From Rhododendron vialii (Eukaryota > Streptophyta > Magnoliopsida > Ericales > Ericaceae): DNA of 64,000 nt. Of the stretch, positions 32,946 to 44,579 are shown piece after piece. The notes under the pieces were generated by a model that had not been told where the DNA came from, did no database searches, and saw only the letters and a list, made by a program, of their open reading frames with translations. Position numbers and translations under genes: made by a program. Positions within the stretch are counted from its first letter, which is position 1. Each line of letters begins with the position of its first letter. The DNA lies in NCBI RefSeq assembly GCF_030253575.1, contig NC_080559.1, positions 27,988,501 to 28,052,500 on the forward strand, given 5' to 3'.

Positions 32946-34306
32946 GAAACGTACAAAATGCCCCGCCGATATACAACAATGCTCGCCAAAGTAAATATAC
33001 CCCAAACAAATGTAATCCACCAAGCCATAAACAAAGGTATTTCTTTAACTAAATCTGAGCAGGGGAGTAAACTACACACCGGTTGCAAGTCCTTAAACAA
33101 CTTACCATCAACTTGAGATAATCCGAGAAAGAGCAGTACCAAAGCTGGTGGCCCAAAAAATTGCAGAACCACAAGACACAAGTAGTGATTATGCAGGAAA
33201 ACCTTCGCCCTACTGTATTCCAAATCCGGAACCTTACTAGAATGCAACCTCTGATACCAAGACAAAACCGCTTCATTCAGATACATTTGCAAATTCGAGC
33301 GCAAAGTTATAATCTGCAGAAGACCCGAAGCCAACAAACACCAAACCCTAAACTTATCGAAATCAGACTTCAACATACCAACATTACCAACCAACTGATC
33401 AACATCGCCAATCAAATTTGCTCCTTTCCTATTATCAGCATTCATGTTGACAAGGATATTAGCAAATGGACCAATCCAAAGCAATGAAGTGAACATAACC
33501 AACAATTGGTTAGCATAAAGCAGCATTCTTGCAAACCACCCGCAATGAATTATCGGCAAATTGCACCGAATCTGATCGGTTCCTAGCCAAAATGACCGGG
33601 CATTCCTACCCGCCGGCATGAACAACAAGCCCGCTGTACCTCCCATCAAACCAGCAACCAGAAACTTACCAAACCCATCCAAAAACCCAAACCCAAACCC
33701 AATAACAAAATTAGGAACAATCTCAAGGACAATCATAAGCCCTAACACAAACCCTAGAATTCCCAACAAAACACTCAGTTGCTTCTCCGACCGCTTCGAC
33801 GCCGATCTTTCGAACGAAACCCTAGTAATAAACACAAGCAGCCTACAAACAGTGGCAAACCCTAATAGAACAGGAATTATAGCACCGTTAGATATAATAC
33901 CCGAAGATTCTGACTTGGGTAAGAAACGGTGGAGTAACAAAGAGGAAAGGGCAATGGCGGTGGAACTGAAGGCGGCGTTGAACTGGTTGAAGTAGAGCCT
34001 TGACTGGAGGTGGGCGTGAGTGAGCTTGAGCCTGAAGATCTGGGCCTTGTTCTCGTCGAATTCGAAGCTGGGTTTGGATCTTTTTCTTGGTTTGGGATCC
34101 GGGTCGGATCCAGGCCGGCGGATGGCAGCCCGGACGCCGTTGGCGCTGGTGGGGGCGGCGGGGACGTCGTCGGGGTGGATGTAGGTGTGGAGGGCGTGGA
34201 GGAAGAGGACGGGGATGTGGAGGAGAGAGAGGAGCGCGTAGAGAGAGAGGGCGAGGGTGGATTGGAGGAGCAGGTTGCTGGTGGGTAGCAAGTGGAGGAG
34301 TGACAT
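32942..34306 (-). CDS. TMEM161 family multi-pass membrane protein, single exon
   Basis: An uninterrupted 454-residue frame on the minus strand. It has several hydrophobic segments (about residues 10-38, 108-127, 140-160, 177-205, 210-230, 260-285, 320-335, 375-397, 425-447). Family landmarks are LTFPG-like LLFMPAGRNARSFW, LLWIGPFANI, FRVWCLLASGLLQIITLRSN, LQMYLNEA and FLHNHYLCLVVLQFFGPP. A basic loop (PKPRKRSKPSFEFDENKAQI) follows the first membrane part. TMEM161A/B of animals are membrane proteins of poorly known function; plant members are uncharacterised. The N-terminus starts MSLLHLLPTSN and could act as a signal anchor. The 3' UTR contains tandem repeats. From memory an Arabidopsis homolog lies near At5g52180, close to the homologs of the next four genes, but I am less sure of that. 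Confidence 0.85.
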   Translation of the reverse strand: MSLLHLLPTSNLLLQSTLALSLYALLSLLHIPVLFLHALHTYIHPDDVPAAPTSANGVRAAIRRPGSDPDPKPRKRSKPSFEFDENKAQIFRLKLTHAHLQSRLYFNQFNAAFSSTAIALSSLLLHRFLPKSESSGIISNGAIIPVLLGFATVCRLLVFITRVSFERSASKRSEKQLSVLLGILGFVLGLMIVLEIVPNFVIGFGFGFLDGFGKFLVAGLMGGTAGLLFMPAGRNARSFWLGTDQIRCNLPIIHCGWFARMLLYANQLLVMFTSLLWIGPFANILVNMNADNRKGANLIGDVDQLVGNVGMLKSDFDKFRVWCLLASGLLQIITLRSNLQMYLNEAVLSWYQRLHSSKVPDLEYSRAKVFLHNHYLCLVVLQFFGPPALVLLFLGLSQVDGKLFKDLQPVCSLLPCSDLVKEIPLFMAWWITFVWGIFTLASIVVYRRGILYVS

Positions 34307-34432
34307 GGTTTTTGAGAAGAAGAGAAGAGATGGTAGTGTTGTTTTGGTGGTAACGAGGACAAATTGAAGGGCCGTGTGACAGTGAGATCTTGAAAACTGA
34401 TTTGAGATTTGGTTTGGGAATTGAGAGCTCGT

Positions 34433-34658
34433 TCCAGTAGGGTAAAAATGTCCTTATTTTTTAAGAAGTTCAAGCTAAAAAAATATGAAATTATTAAATT
34501 TTAAAAATATACAATATGAATCTTATTTAAAAGATTTCGATGAGATCTTTAATATGATGAAAAAGAATTGAAAATTTATTTTTTATTTATATTATTTTTT
34601 AGTTTGAAAATATGAAATAAACTTTTTATTTTTTAAGAAGGTTTCTGGAACAGGACCT
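34433..34658. mobile_element. MITE of the GTTCCAGAA-ended family, copy 3
   Basis: Ends GAGCTCGTTCCAGTAGGG and TTTCTGGAACAGGACC. The interior ACAATATGAATCTTATTTAA and GATTTCGATGAGATCTT corresponds to the copies at 58111 and 58897. It lies in the promoter region, about 130 bp upstream of the TMEM161 start codon. Confidence 0.8.
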
Positions 34659-35274
34659 GATTCTCTCACTCTTTTTATTTTATTTTAATGTCACTCTCTT
34701 TCTTTAACAAAACAAATCATTCAATCAAGACAAGTGATATTAACTAAAAGAAGGGTGATTTTGGGAATGACATTAACAAAAAGAGAAGCGGCAAAATCAT
34801 TCCCCTTTGGTTTTTGTTTTTCTGTTAGGTGTATTCGGATCCAGAGCCTCTGCCTAAGAAATTTTTCAGTGCCGAGTAGATATATCTCACGTAGTGCCCG
34901 CTCAGCACTCTCAAGCCGTCCGATGCACTTTTGGAGGATTCAAATTGAAACATTATCTCTCCTCTCACCCCACCCTTCTCTTTCTCTTTTCAAATCCGAG
35001 CCGTTCAAAATCGCATCAGACGGTTCGAATGTGCTAAACGAACATCATGTAATACCCACCCGGCGTCGAAAAATTTCTCCTTCTACTATGTTTTTTTCCT
35101 GAGCGCAATTCCGCACATTTGACATCTTGGAAGGAGCTTGACTTTGACACGTTCGACCATAACTTTGATTTTAACCTGGATCTAGCTAGTCGTGCTTTCG
35201 AAGCTTCGGAGTTTAGTTGTAGACTTTTCGACGATGACTTGGCGTTTCGTTTGCTTACTTTGGGTATTTTAATT
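34659..35274. other. Intergenic, no gene seen
   Basis: A 122-codon plus-strand frame (34734-35102) shows no known domain and is not supported. Confidence 0.4.
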
Positions 35275-35398
35275 GAGAAATGATATTGGCACTACAAAAA
35301 TTGATGCAAGCACTCTAAAAAATAAAGAAAAGTGACTTTGAAGTTACACTGATTTTGGAGTGCCTGCATCAATTTTTAGAGTACCAATATCATTTCCC
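35275..35398. mobile_element. Small palindromic MITE with 8-bp target duplication
   Basis: TTTTAATT stands at 35267-35274 and 35399-35406. The terminal repeats GAGAAATGATATTGGCACT and, reversed from the right, GGGAAATGATATTGGTACT extend over about 40 bp each in a 124-bp element. The 8-bp duplication suggests hAT. Confidence 0.85.
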
Positions 35399-35825
35399 TT
35401 TTAATTTTGGTTGTTGGTGAAAAGATAAATATGGTAATGATTAGAGAGATAATGAGTGGAGAGAGAAATGAAATTAATAATTGAAAAAATAAGATAATGA
35501 GTGGAGAAAGATATAAGGTAATGATTGAAAAACAAAGTTAAAACAAAATGAAACATCAAAACGAACAAGGCTATCTTAACTGGGATTCGGATATTCATGA
35601 CTCTTCGATGTTTGGTACTAGGGGATGTGAAATGCTTCACCATTTAAAATCGACATAAAACATGGATGGTACTCAATCCATGGATATGCGCTCACATATC
35701 GTAATGGAGTCAAATGAGTCATCAGCAAAGGATTCTTTCTATAGTGGGCTGCGTAGTATGGGGGTCATTTTTAGTCTAGTCATTTAATGTGATGAGAAAA
35801 GGGTCAAAGACAACAATAATGTTTT

Positions 35826-36118
35826 GGGAAAGATTACAATGCATATTCTTTATTTAGGTGTGTATCATATGCACTCTCCAAAATGTTATGAATTGTAGAG
35901 AAAAATGTTACGAATCGTATTGCTAAGAAGTTACGAATCATATAAAGGTTACGAGATACACCAAAATGTTACGAATTATAATGAAAATGTTACGAATCGT
36001 ACTGCTGAAAAATTATGAATTCTAGAACAAAAAGTTGCAAAACATACTAAAATGTTATGAATGAATCATAAAATAGGTGCATATAGCCTTTCAAAGAGTG
36101 TGTATTGTAGACCTTTCC
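35826..36118. mobile_element. MITE with 9-bp target duplication and internal short repeats
   Basis: TAATGTTTT stands at 35817-35825 and 36119-36127. Ends GGGAAAGATTACAATGCATA and, reversed from the right, GGAAAGGTCTACAATACACA are inverted repeats. The interior has about eight degenerate copies of AAAATGTTACGAATCGTA at 15-35-base spacing. Mutator type is likely from the duplication length. Confidence 0.82.
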
Positions 36119-36127
36119 TAATGTTTT

Positions 36128-38182
36128 TTACTATGATTTTCACTCTCCACTGCCACTTCTTCCAACGTATGGCATGTGTTACGTTGTTGCTTATAAGTGT
36201 ACTTCCAGCCATATAAGAGTTCACAAGGGACAACAGAGTGCGATAGGATGTGTTTCAGAAGGGCATGTTGTACAAGCGCAAAATCCAAACAGGGCGACAC
36301 ATCAGCAATAATCAAACGCTTGACAATCCAAGTTGGTCTGGGAGGGGCACCAAGAAAGGCTCTACTTCCAAAAAGCCTTTGAATAGAAAGAAATGTGTCA
36401 TTTTAGGTCTTGATTTCCTCCTCATTAACCTGAATCTTCAACCATCCTTGGAAACTGATGAGCCCTTCAATTTTTTCATCAAACTAGTATCTCAGTTGTT
36501 GAGGTTCGAGCCAGAAGTAAGCTTTTCCAGGAACCAACACTTCCACCACAATTGAGATAGATAGCTTGACAGCTTTGTGAGCCCATTCCTTTTTCGGTCG
36601 GTTTACAAACGCCATCTTAGGATTTTGATGTTGTGTCATTTGGTTTCCAAACTCCATCTGGATTCCAATGTTGTAAAGTCTTTGATCTGAATAGAAACCC
36701 ATCTTGTGCATCAGGGTCCCATGGTGAACAGGACTAAGCGAATAATGGCATTTGGAGACAATGATTTGAGGGATGGAGGTCATCATGTGGCTAGTTCAAC
36801 CTACTACAAGATGAGGCCTCTTAGGTCTAAATGGAACAGGGTTATTCAGAACGCCAATTCTGATAAGGGACGTCATCACATGGCTAGCCAACCTAAGCGA
36901 AAATTGAGACTCAAGGACCTTGACAATATTCAAAATTCTCAAGCCTTCCAAAAAGGCTACAAGGCCTAGGTGCAAACGATCTCCTACAATTGAAGATAGC
37001 TTCAACAATCCTCACATCTTCTGAGCACCACATCATCGCATGCTCCATTTGTATCCTGTATTTGATTTTATTCTCTAAATAATGAATCTTTTGCAGGTGT
37101 TGGAATGGGAGATGTTTATATCCGTAGTGTGCTATGTTGTTTTTGCAATCCTATTAGGGTTCACATTTTGATTGGTTTTGTTTGTTGGTTCTAATTGTAT
37201 CCCCTCTAGCTTGTTATATTTTTATATTATTAATGAAGTTCTCTCTTTCACCCAAAAAAGAAAAAACTCACTCTTCCAAATCCTAATGTCACACTTCAAA
37301 GATAAACTAAATCCTAATGTCACACTTCAAAGATAAACTAGAAACCTTTTTTTCTGATCGGCAGATAAACTAGAAACTTGATAGTAGCACTAAACCTCCA
37401 TAGAAAAATGAACCACTTATCCACAGCCAAGAACCAACCACCCTAACCTAGCTCGCGACGAGCACCTCCAACGGGCTCTAGATAGCAATGAGCACCTCCG
37501 ACAAGCTCTCTATTTGAGCCATGTTAGGCAAAATGCCTAGTCAAACACACTTTTTCCAAGTCTAAGAGGCTCTTTAAATGACTAATTTTGTCTCATGCTG
37601 TAATGGCTGGCTCCAGCCACAAGTAGCTAGTCTCTAATGGCAAGGCAAATTCATTTAACCAATGAAAAAACGTCACTTTATTAACCTCCTCACTAACCAT
37701 CATTAACTAGGGTTCTAGTTTTGTTAGAGTACACATCTAAAAAAGTGACTAAGCAAAATAAAAGTTGTAATTCTTTAAGTACTTTGAGTAGTCAAAATAC
37801 CTGTAAGTGTGAGAAAAGTTAATTTGGTGGTCTCGGGAGCACTGCCAAGTGGTGCCCAGCAGCCCTCAACACCACACATTGGCTTCACAAAAATGTGTGG
37901 TGTCCCATGGCACTGCCCCAGGACCACTGAATAATTACTCTTTCGTGTTGGAGATGCTTCTGTTAAGTAAACAGATGTAGCTCCCTAGGAGATTTCTCAG
38001 TTCAAAAAGCATAGCATCCATGCAATATTTGCTCCATCTTTTCTGCTGAAGATTTTACAAGAAAAGTAGCATTTAGCAAGACACAAATTCATAGTTAGAA
38101 GATTTGTCCCTGATTGTTAATAAAACTGTTACTGAGAATGCCAGATAACCCCATCACTTCCAAATGCTGTACGGGCAGCTTG
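36128..38182. other. Intergenic, possibly decayed repeat; no gene supported
   Basis: Between 36118 and 37010 there are frames of 60-101 codons on both strands (for example 36484-36786 minus and 36706-36969 plus) whose sequence looks like broken coding DNA, perhaps an old retroelement, but I recognise no domain. A 34-bp tandem repeat (AATCCTAATGTCACACTTCA) occurs at about 37279 and 37313. The rest is AT-rich spacer, plus the probable 3' UTR of the next gene near 38.1 kb. Confidence 0.35.
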
Positions 38183-41100
38183 TCAGCTCCATTTGCAAGA
38201 GGCGGAAGGTCTTCCCTGGCATTTTTTGTTACCTCCACCGGTTGCATCTGAACTGCCTTCGATGTCTATATCTTTCACACCAGCAGTTAACGAAGATGAT
38301 GCGTCATGCTTCCCATCCTTTTTGTTGTCGTCGTCATCATCCTCGCCCCCATCAGATGCATCTTCAAGCAACGAACCTTTTCGCCGGAGTTCTTTCACTT
38401 TTCGGAATTCATCGTAATGAGCTCGCCTGAGCTCCCTAAACTTTTTGCTGTTCTTATCTGTTCCAGAACCTGACGGAAAAAAGGGAAAGCTCATAAATCA
38501 GCAACCGTGAGTCAGAATTGAGACGGTCATTCCAACAAATCAGTAAAAGAGTGACACAAAAACAGAAAAAAAGAAAAAAAAGGGGAACAAAGTTTCCTTA
38601 TTGTTGCTTGAATTTGCAAAACATAAATCTTCAAACAAACAACTGTAGTACTCCAAAGGCTAGAGGAGAGACAAGACAAAGGAATTGTCCTAAAAGCAAA
38701 CTAACCATTCCTCAATCTCTCGTAATAAAATAGCAAACAAAAATGAGGTTCGGATGCCTTCAATAGAGAGTAGAGACGATGAAAGGGGGACGAGTCAAAC
38801 TCCAATTACCATTGCAATTGAGAAACCAGTAAACAGAGAATAGAACAAGAAGAAGTTTATAACTAGTACATGAAAACATTAAGAGGGAAGAAAAACTAAG
38901 AACCTCCATCATCTTGGTCCATAGGCTCTGCCTCATCATCAGATGATGTCCAGCCACCAGACATCAGAGGGCTTTTGCCACTCGAAGAAGCCACATCATT
39001 CAAAGCAGAACGGATTGCTTCTGCATGCACAGCATCAACGGTGGAATCCTCAAAACTACCCCCTACAGGAGAAAGTGATCCTGCAACAACTACAAAACTT
39101 CAGCTCATACTGCTTGGAACAATTATACATTGTCCCAGAATAAGAGCTATACTATATCAGCTCTATAACAAACCATAATTCAAGATTTTACAAAATCTTA
39201 ATCCACTATAAGCCATCTGTAAATTTTAATTTTCTTGTGCCCTTGTCCTTTTAATCTATGTAATTTTCGAATTCGGTGATTAATAAATTTTTGGCTGATC
39301 AAAAAAATGTTTATATGCATGTTCATACCCAAAACCAACACATCTCTATCCAAGGATTCAATGAATAAAACACACGTCTGGTAATTCATCTATTTTTTTT
39401 TCTTTTTGCCCCTTACACTCATAGGTTGAACACCACAAGTATTGTGTAGCAGAACTGCATAGATACAAGTAACAATGTCATAAAAATCGCTAGGTGCTAG
39501 TCGGGCGGAAAAGGGGCGCCTAGGCGCCGACTAGTCAGCTGCCTAGCATCTAGGCGGGGACTAGGCACCCGACTAATCGGCTGTCTAATCTAGGCGTCGG
39601 ACCAACGCCTAGTGCCTAGGCGGGGACTAATCGGCCTAGGCAGCCACCTTTTAGAGCACTGACAAGTACAAAAGTCAATCACAAATAGATTCACTTGTAC
39701 CTATCCACTATCTTTATCTTGGGCATATTCTGACGTATAATGCAAGGGGTGGCTCTACAGCCAAGCCCTGGTGGTCAATTGAATACCAATTCTTATACTC
39801 TTGAACACCCAAAACCAGTTGAACACCCAGCCAAAAACCAGCCCACAAATCAATCTAATTTGAACAACCCAATTAGATCTCATGGTTGAAGACCTAATAC
39901 ATTCGCTCAAACAAAGCTTACATTCATAAAGAAACTTGAAAAAGAGAGAGAAATGGGGTAGTATCATGGTTTGCTTTCACTCTCCATGTCCATTCCCGAT
40001 GATTGAAATGTAGACATTAACTACATTTAAATTTGTTGTTTGTTTAACTTTTAGAATTATGGACAAGCTTAAATGAAATTCAACAGCATTGCAAAATCCT
40101 GTTAACTTGACAATGCTCCTTTGAATCCTGGACTATGATAGAAAATATGGACAAAATAAGGAAAGCAAATCTTCAAAAACGTCTGTCCAATCTATTTGGC
40201 ATAATTTCTTTCACAATTTATTAGTAGATTGATACGCCTAAGTAACATTGGCCCAAAAGATTGTCCACTACGCAATACGAGAATTTTAAAAGAAAGCTTA
40301 AATCTTTTTACAAATATATGTTATTTAAGTTCTCAATTTGCGTAGTGGACAATCTTTTTAGAACAAAGGTCATGTTTTTTTACCGCACTATTTATACATA
40401 AGTATGAGATTTTTGTGTTTGTATTATTGGTTAATAGAGCCAGTAAAGTCACGATAATTTTTCAATACCCTACTACAAATTCCTAGAGCCGCCACCATAC
40501 AAGAATGGCAGAATGAACTTTAAATTAATTAGCATAGAAACCATAGTTGTTAGATAACTTGTACGCCCATTTCCTATTTCCTAACAACACTCTTGGTACA
40601 ATCGATAACTTACCATGGTATGATGGTATCAGAGTTCAAGTTGGCAAAAGGTCTTTTGAGTTCAAGTCTCTCAATTTACATTTGTTCCCCGTTTGCATGT
40701 TTCTCTCCTTTGCATTAAGTCAGTATGTATGAATATTTGATTCTCTACGTGCAAGATAGGATTGCAGGTGAGGGAGGGTGTTAGATAGCTTGACATACAT
40801 TGTTGAGCCCGTTTCCTGATAGCTCAAGCTTTTGGGACTACCGGTAACTTAACAACAGTATCAGTCAATGAACCTTAGTCAATGAACCTTACTCTATCTG
40901 GTGCATGTGGTCCATATGCAAGCAATAGGGACTCATTAAACCAATAATTATGTAGCCACGGCATCATTTACTACGTCCCTTGAGATGATTCCTATTAGCA
41001 ATTATGAGACCATTTCTAGGAGCCATTCACTACAAAACGGAAATGATTATATAGCATATTGACAGACTGATCAATGTGACCCCTCCAAAAGCATGTCCTC

Positions 41101-43357
41101 TAACTATTTCGAACTTACAATGCAGCTCAGAAGCGCAACAGTGTCATTTGAAACGAAAGCGGGGAAAAATAAAAATGTAAATACAGGAGGGCTTTAAAAC
41201 ATTAAGACCCTTTAGCAGCTTATCAGAGCACTTCTATCCACTAAGGGGAAACCTTTCGCATCCTCTTGACGGGAAAAGAATGTGTTCGAGTTTGTCCCAC
41301 ATCGGTTAATTATCTCCTCCAAAACTAGTATATGAGCCTGGGCGGTCTCTCCACTCATTTGGTTTGGAGTTGGATGCTTTAACATGATATCAAAGCTAGG
41401 GTTTAGGAGAATTTGTTCCACTTGTTTGTGCCATAAGTGCACTGTTGTTTGTTGTGATCCATGTGTTATGGATCGTTTGTTTACCTCTCCACGTGCGAGT
41501 CAGGGGTTGAACGTGAGAGGGAGTGTTGGAGTTTGTCCCACAACGGTTAATTATCTCCTCCAAAACTAGTATATGGGTCTGGGCGGCCTCTCCACTTATT
41601 ACCAATTGGTATTGAGTTGGATGCTTTAACAAAATGCAACAAAACTACATTTATGGACTTGAAATTTTCGCCAAACCCCAGCCTTTGGCGACAGTAACTT
41701 TTTTTGTAAATAAAAGAAAAGAAAAGGAGAGGACAAATATCAATGCTGCTATAACCAAGTAAATGGCCCAAATTTGGATTTTCAAGGCAGGTTACTGTCC
41801 ATGCAAATACAGATACACACAGATCATATAGCATAAATTATTGAACGCACCATCATCATCAATCCTGGGGTGATATGGCGTCTTCGGCTCAGTGATTTTC
41901 TGCCTCACCGGTTTATTTTCTTCAATTTCCCCCAGATTAGCCTCATCCCATCTTACACGGCCTCTAGAACCCAGATAAAAACCACAGGTTAGCACAAGAT
42001 ACATACCTCGTGCACAGGGTAAAATGTAGATACCCAATGTTTTATACACCTTACATCAATAACAAAAAATTCATTTCGGAAACATACAAGAGCCCGTTTG
42101 TTAGCCGGACTAGTTTTGGGGAATAAATAAGAGGGACAGATATGAAGAGGATATGGTAGAAGGACGATTAATTAAGAAGGAAAGATTATTTCATACTTCG
42201 TTTGTTTGCTAGTTTGCAAGGGTGGATAAAACTAGGTGGATGATGAAAAAAGGTGATAAATAACTTTTTTGCCCTTCAAAGTTCCTTACTTGGGTAATCG
42301 GAGAAGGGGTACTAATTATGGACAGGGTTGGAGGTGGCCATATATAGTCCGGCTGCACAGGGACTATTTAGTACCCGGGATTAGATAGTATGAGTTTGTG
42401 GGCCTACCAATTACAGGATTAGTTAATCCGGACAAATAGTCCATCCATCCAAATAGTCCGGCTAACGAACAGGCCTTAACAGAATGACCTATAAGGTCAT
42501 TGCCTCTTAGCATAAAGTAAAAGCGCCTGGTTAGCTGCCTTTCTATGCAGCAAACAATACCATTACTATCAGTGGCACACCCAATGAGAGAAATTCAGTT
42601 TACACACGGAATGAGCTACTATTAAAACCATATCACTAAGGTGCTTATTTAGAATAGGAAACAATACTATTACTGTATAGTCCGGCTGTGTAGATAGTCG
42701 GGGTGTGTATGCCTACCAAACACAGGATTAGCTAATTTGTGCAAATAGTCTATCCATCCAAATAGTCTGGCTAAAAACAGGCCGCGACAGAATAAGGTCA
42801 TTGTCTTTTAGCACAAAGTAACGTGCCAAACAAGGTGCTTAGTTAGAATAGGAACGTGTCAAACAAGTACCGATTCTTAAACAGGAAAGTAACATTGTAA
42901 TCTTTGATCAAGGATAACCAAACAACTTCGGAGCTTTTAGCTTTCAACTACATTTAAATACACCTATATAAGCTTGCTAGAAATAGTGATGTGAGGCAAG
43001 TACTAAGCACTCTCTCCAATAAATTCTGAGGTCAGCAATAATCCAAAACAGCACTTGTAGCCAATTTAAACAGTTCATTTTGTCAAAGAAGTTTGCGAAA
43101 AAAGATGGTGTGTGGGGTGTGTGGGGTTTTCACCAGCATGGGAGAGGGATATAAAAGCAATTTTAGTTTCGATTTGCTTTTGAGTGTTTTTGTTGACTGA
43201 TTGAAGGAGGAAAGCAATGACTCTCAAAACAAACTAAAGCTCTGTCCGCGGGAGCCATACTGATGCTTAAATCTTCTGAACAACACTACCATAAAAACCT
43301 GCTCGGTGAACCAACAGTGAACCAAAATATTTAAGGCACATGGCATGTATACTTCAT
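38183..43357 (-). CDS. I-2: Protein phosphatase 1 inhibitor-2 (I-2), 4 coding exons
   Basis: Minus-strand coding exons: 43357-43353 (ATGAA only), 41963-41851, 39080-38904, 38469-38183; 582 nt, 193 residues. The exon carrying the ATG starts at 43423, and a further leader exon ends at 44497 (AG|GTACGA donor). Motifs of plant I-2: [32 protein letters not shown] (central PP1-contact segment) and [19 protein letters not shown] (the HYNE-like helix that covers the PP1 active site), followed by an acidic run and a low-complexity C-terminus. I-2 binds and inhibits type 1 phosphatase catalytic subunits (TOPP). Introns of 1389, 2770 and 434 bp hold TRIMs and MITEs. The coding phase across all junctions is consistent. 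Neighbours on the right repeat the Arabidopsis order. Confidence 0.92.
39486..39652. repeat. GC-rich cluster of CCTAGGCG-type repeats in I-2 intron
   Basis: Within 170 bases the motifs GCCTAGGCG, CTAGGCGGGGACTA and GACTAGTC/GACTAATCGG recur several times in direct and inverted form, in an otherwise AT-rich intron. It is locally palindromic. Origin unknown; possibly a satellite-like piece of a mobile element. Confidence 0.7.
40548..40857 (+). mobile_element. Second-type TRIM (mini LTR element) in I-2 intron
   Basis: The left LTR starts TGTTAGATAACTTG at 40548 and the right LTR TGTTAGATAGCTTG at 40779, each about 75-80 bp, both ending near ACTTA(A)CCA/ACA. TGGTATCAGAGT at 40624-40635 is a near-perfect initiator Met tRNA primer binding site, and the purine tract GAGGGAGGG stands directly before the right LTR. 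No coding region. It is antisense to the host gene. Confidence 0.78.
41283..41631 (+). mobile_element. TRIM/SMART mini LTR element in I-2 intron
   Basis: LTRs at 41283-41384 and 41524-41631 both contain TTTGTCCCACA(T/A)CGGTTAAT and AACTAGTATATG, begin TGTT(C/G)GAG and end GATGCTTTAACA. Primer binding site TGATATCAAAGC follows the left LTR, and GAGAGGGAG precedes the right one. Flanks GAATG and AAATG may be a 5-bp target duplication with one change. Same family as the two copies in XBAT33. Confidence 0.88.
42088..42478. mobile_element. MITE with CCCGTTTGTTAGCCGGACTA ends in I-2 intron
   Basis: The left end GCCCGTTTGTTAGCCGGACT is mirrored by AGTCCGGCTAACGAACAGGC at the right, about 22 of 24 bases. 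The right third together with its flank (about 42345-42500) is repeated in diverged form at 42668-42830, so part of the element and its border were duplicated. Confidence 0.8.
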
Positions 43358-43668
43358 TCTATAATCAGCAGATGTTCCAAATCCACAAAGCACGCCAAGT
43401 AGTTGCGAGTAGTCCTGATTATCCTGAAATAAACACAATTTTGCCTGTCATAAATAAGACACTATATAGTATTAGTATTACTATTTCATAACCAGATGAA
43501 GAGAACAACAGAGTAGAAGGTTTGAGATAGTTCTTCTCAGGCGTCAGGTCCATAATGACCTGTCCATGAGTGAGATAGTGATATGCGACAGACGACCACA
43601 TATCAAGGGTGACACATGCGGAAAAGGAAAAGTAACAAATGTCAACCAATATACACTTTGCTTATAGT

Positions 43669-43845
43669 CAAGGACGGAACCAGGATTTTACCCTAGCAGT
43701 GGCGAAATGTCTACTAAAAAAATCTAGTAGTGGCGAGACTATATAAAGTTGGGCATAATTTTTTTTTTTACATATAATAATTGCATTTTCTAAAATTCTT
43801 GTCGTGGCGATCGCCGCTACTAGACCCCCCCTGGTCCCATCCTTG
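43669..43845. mobile_element. Short hAT MITE with perfect 8-bp target duplication
   Basis: CTTATAGT stands at 43661-43668 and 43846-43853. Ends CAAGGACGGAACCAGG and, reversed from the right, CAAGGATGGGACCAGG are inverted repeats in a 177-bp element. It lies in the 5' UTR intron of the I-2 gene. Confidence 0.92.
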
Positions 43846-44579
43846 CTTATAGTGTTGGGTGATGTTTTGACACTTAGTGTTCCTACATTCAATTGCTAGG
43901 TATGATTATCTTTCACATGGAAAAGTGTTCATGGTCCACAGTTTCTTCTGCAAACTTCTGAAAAACTAACAAACCAAGTAAAACCTAAAGTTTACAAGAC
44001 TAAAATTAATGTTTCAAAGGTAAGAAAATCAAAGAGTCTGTTATGATATGAACAAGCCAACGCCTAGAGCCAACTTGGGAGCTCCTCAAATAACTCACAC
44101 AAATTCTATATAGAATGACAGGTTCCTGATTGCACAATTAGTTTCAAAACTGCACATCACACATCAATGGCCAAATTTAGTCAGCTAGGACAGAACTTCC
44201 TCATAAAATTCCTCAACCTACAACCGTAAGAGAAACATGAAAGCAAAACAATGAATTTCAGACGTGAGGGAAAAACAAACGCCAATAATTGAGAATTGAG
44301 AAACATGATCAAACCAATAACAACGCATGCAATTCATTGAACGTAAAGGAAATCCAGTAATCGCGTACAAGAACACGGATGATGTATGATAGAAGCGAAC
44401 GAATTGCCAATTTCTCAAACCTATATCAGAAAATCAAGAGAAATCATGTACTAAAACGAAAGATGGAATCATGAATTGAGAAAGAATAATTCGTACCTCT
44501 AGTTTTCGAGAGTCGACACGAGGGAGATCTTCTCGATTCCCCGCGACCGCGAGTTCTTCAATCAGTTAAGGAAAGCTTG

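Noticed and set aside
34010-34353. Gly/Val and Arg/Trp-rich plus-strand frames
   Set aside because: Antisense shadows of the GC-rich start of the TMEM161 gene.
33877-34473. 198-codon minus-strand frame overlapping TMEM161
   Set aside because: Ser/Pro/Thr-rich shadow of the TMEM161 coding region in another frame; the 454-residue frame has the family motifs.
35826-36118. Regularly spaced short repeats that could suggest a CRISPR-like array
   Set aside because: Copies are degenerate, spacing is irregular, the DNA is plant nuclear and the element has MITE ends with a target duplication.
36484-36969. Frames of 100 and 87 codons on opposite strands
   Set aside because: No domain recognised on either strand; noted only as possible decayed repeat.
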